A stretch of 7,005 nt of DNA, taken from CAZTHC01 sp964613425. Its GTDB lineage: Bacteria; Bacillota; Clostridia; TANB77; CAG-508. A program made the translations under genes and the position numbers. Where the stretch lies: contig CAZTHC010000057.1 of the NCBI GenBank assembly GCA_964613425.1, positions 1 through 7,005 of the forward strand. The letters are read 5' to 3'. The notes beneath the pieces are model-generated. The model saw nothing but the letters and a program-made list of their open reading frames with translations, had not been told where the DNA came from and made no database searches. Positions 6,425 to 7,005 of this stretch are shown here, in pieces (position 1 is the first letter of the stretch; every line of letters begins with the position of its first letter).

Positions 6425-6848
6425 GTTCTGACAGTAAATCTAATTTTAAAATTTTTTCAATTGACTTTTCTACAAAATTTGTTTTGTATGGTGGGTCTAA
6501 AAAAACTATGTCAAATTTTTCATTACTTAAACTTTCTAAAGCACTATTGTAATTTGTATTTAACACTTTTGCTTTATTTAAAAGTTTAGTTTTTTCTAAA
6601 TTTTGATTTACTATTTTAATAGCACTATAATTACTATCGCAAAATACTGCCTTGCTTGCTCCTCTGCTTAATGCTTCAATTCCTAAAGCACCACTTCCAG
6701 CAAACAAATCTAATACATTTGAATCTGGTATTTTTAATTGTATTATACTAAATAAAGATTCTTTTACTCTGTCTAATGTTGGTCTAGTTTCTAATCCTTC
6801 TAAAGTATTCAATTTCGTACCTTTTGCAGTTCCACTAATAATTCTCAT
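6396..6848 (-). CDS. rsmD: 16S rRNA m2G966 methyltransferase RsmD, frameshifted
   Basis: SAM-dependent methyltransferase that modifies the guanine N2 position of 16S rRNA G966 (E. coli numbering) in the small subunit. The open frame gives 150 aa: the standard N-terminus MRIISGTAKGTKL, the TRPT segment (21-24), the SAM-binding loop LDLFAGSGALGIEALSRGA (46-64), the DSN acidic segment at about 71 and the catalytic DPPY at 118-121. After LLSE (residue 141) the frame is lost: it reads QRNYSCRNR and stops at TGA 6398-6396, while the expected C-terminus continues one base out of phase from 6424. A single extra C (complement at 6425) or loss of two bases explains it. SAM and catalytic motifs are retained, but the last beta strands are lost, so the product is probably unstable or inactive unless this is a sequencing error. 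The start is fixed by the conserved N-terminus; the AAGAGG site at 6862-6867 is 13 bases away, unusually far. First gene of its block. Confidence 0.9.
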   Translation of the reverse strand: MRIISGTAKGTKLNTLEGLETRPTLDRVKESLFSIIQLKIPDSNVLDLFAGSGALGIEALSRGASKAVFCDSNYSAIKIVNQNLEKTKLLNKAKVLNTNYNSALESLSNEKFDIVFLDPPYKTNFVEKSIEKILKLDLLSEQRNYSCRNR

Positions 6849-6877
6849 TATTTTTCGTTAACCTCTTAGATATATAC

Positions 6878-6905
6878 ATTTTATTCCTAATTTTAAATAT
6901 GTCAA
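6878..6905 (-). promoter_or_regulatory. Promoter, proximal, for rsmD
   Basis: On the minus strand a perfect TTGACA (6900-6905) is followed after 16 bases by TAAAAT (6878-6883, five of six matches to TATAAT). Predicted transcription start is near 6871, leaving a leader of about 23 bases that still contains the AAGAGG site at 6862-6867. This is the best-matching -35 element in the intergenic regions of the window. Confidence 0.6.
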
Positions 6906-6968
6906 TATTGTTAATGGAATTGTAATATATATATAATATTCCTGTAATAAAAACTATAATGCGTGTAT

Positions 6969-6997
6969 ATTATACAATATTATGTTATTTTTTTCAA
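6969..6997 (-). promoter_or_regulatory. Promoter, distal, upstream of rsmD
   Basis: On the minus strand TTGAAA (6992-6997) and a perfect TATAAT (6969-6974) are separated by 17 bases, a good sigma-A arrangement. Predicted start near 6962 would give a leader of about 114 bases. The DNA is extremely AT-rich, which raises the chance of a coincidental match, but both spacing and -10 are ideal. Confidence 0.5.
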
Positions 6998-7005
6998 TAG
7001 TTTTT

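Larger units (their letters stand above)
6849..7005. other. AT-rich intergenic region upstream of rsmD
   Basis: 157 bases without a supported gene on either strand. It holds the two minus-strand promoter candidates, an imperfect palindrome at 6916-6942 (GGAAT and ATTCC arms around an alternating AT core) and a short perfect palindrome GTATATTATAC at 6965-6975 over the distal -10. No riboswitch, tRNA or terminator for an incoming gene is recognisable. Confidence 0.6.

Noticed and set aside
6418..6432. Programmed ribosomal frameshift in rsmD
   Set aside because: No slippery heptamer, rare stop-codon context, internal Shine-Dalgarno or downstream hairpin was seen at the junction, and RsmD is not known to use frameshifting.
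6254..6589. 111-codon plus-strand frame opposite the rsmD/163-aa junction
   Set aside because: Antisense to two recognised genes, rich in F, L, I and Y as expected from reversed AT-rich coding sequence, with no start signal.
6652..6861. 69-codon plus-strand frame opposite the start of rsmD
   Set aside because: It mirrors the conserved RsmD SAM-binding region and has no support of its own.
6909..6938. Plus-strand promoter-like TTGTTA and TATAAT pair
   Set aside because: Spacing is 18 bases, but the DNA is nearly pure A/T, and no plus-strand gene follows within the window.

Overview
The window is strongly AT-rich and every supported gene lies on the minus strand, so transcription runs from position 7005 towards 1. 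AT-rich codon use, strong AGGAGG-type ribosome binding sites and the gene families point to a low-GC Firmicute of class Clostridia, possibly an uncultured gut lineage. That placement is inference from family resemblance; there is no rRNA here to fix it.

Layout in transcription order: (1) 7005-6849 is a very AT-rich leader with two good sigma-A-type promoters. (2) rsmD (16S rRNA m2G966 methyltransferase) follows, but its reading frame is broken by a one-base shift near 6425; the conserved C-terminus continues in another frame to 6296. (3) Four bases later comes a 163-aa coiled-coil protein of a family common in Clostridia and related to ATP-synthase-b/DivIVA-like helical proteins. (4) A 196-bp gap holds a four-unit heptamer tandem repeat, a possible terminator, a weak candidate promoter and a sharply GC-rich island that looks like a dispersed repeat. 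(5) A second gene block follows: ftsK/spoIIIE DNA translocase, a 504-aa coiled-coil protein of unknown function with a TTG start, a beta-CASP metallo-beta-lactamase-fold RNA hydrolase joined to it by an ATGA overlap, and the first 35 codons of a probable GH15 glucoamylase-like protein cut by the window edge.

The first block concerns ribosome modification plus an uncharacterised helical protein. The second is probably one transcript (gaps of 20, -4 and 19 bp) that mixes chromosome translocation, RNA processing and carbohydrate metabolism, so co-transcription does not by itself imply one pathway. I found no mobile-element gene, CRISPR array, tRNA, rRNA or defence system. The least ordinary items are the frameshifted rsmD, the GC-rich repeat island, the heptamer array and the unknown 504-aa protein. 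No stretch without a gene exceeds 200 bases.
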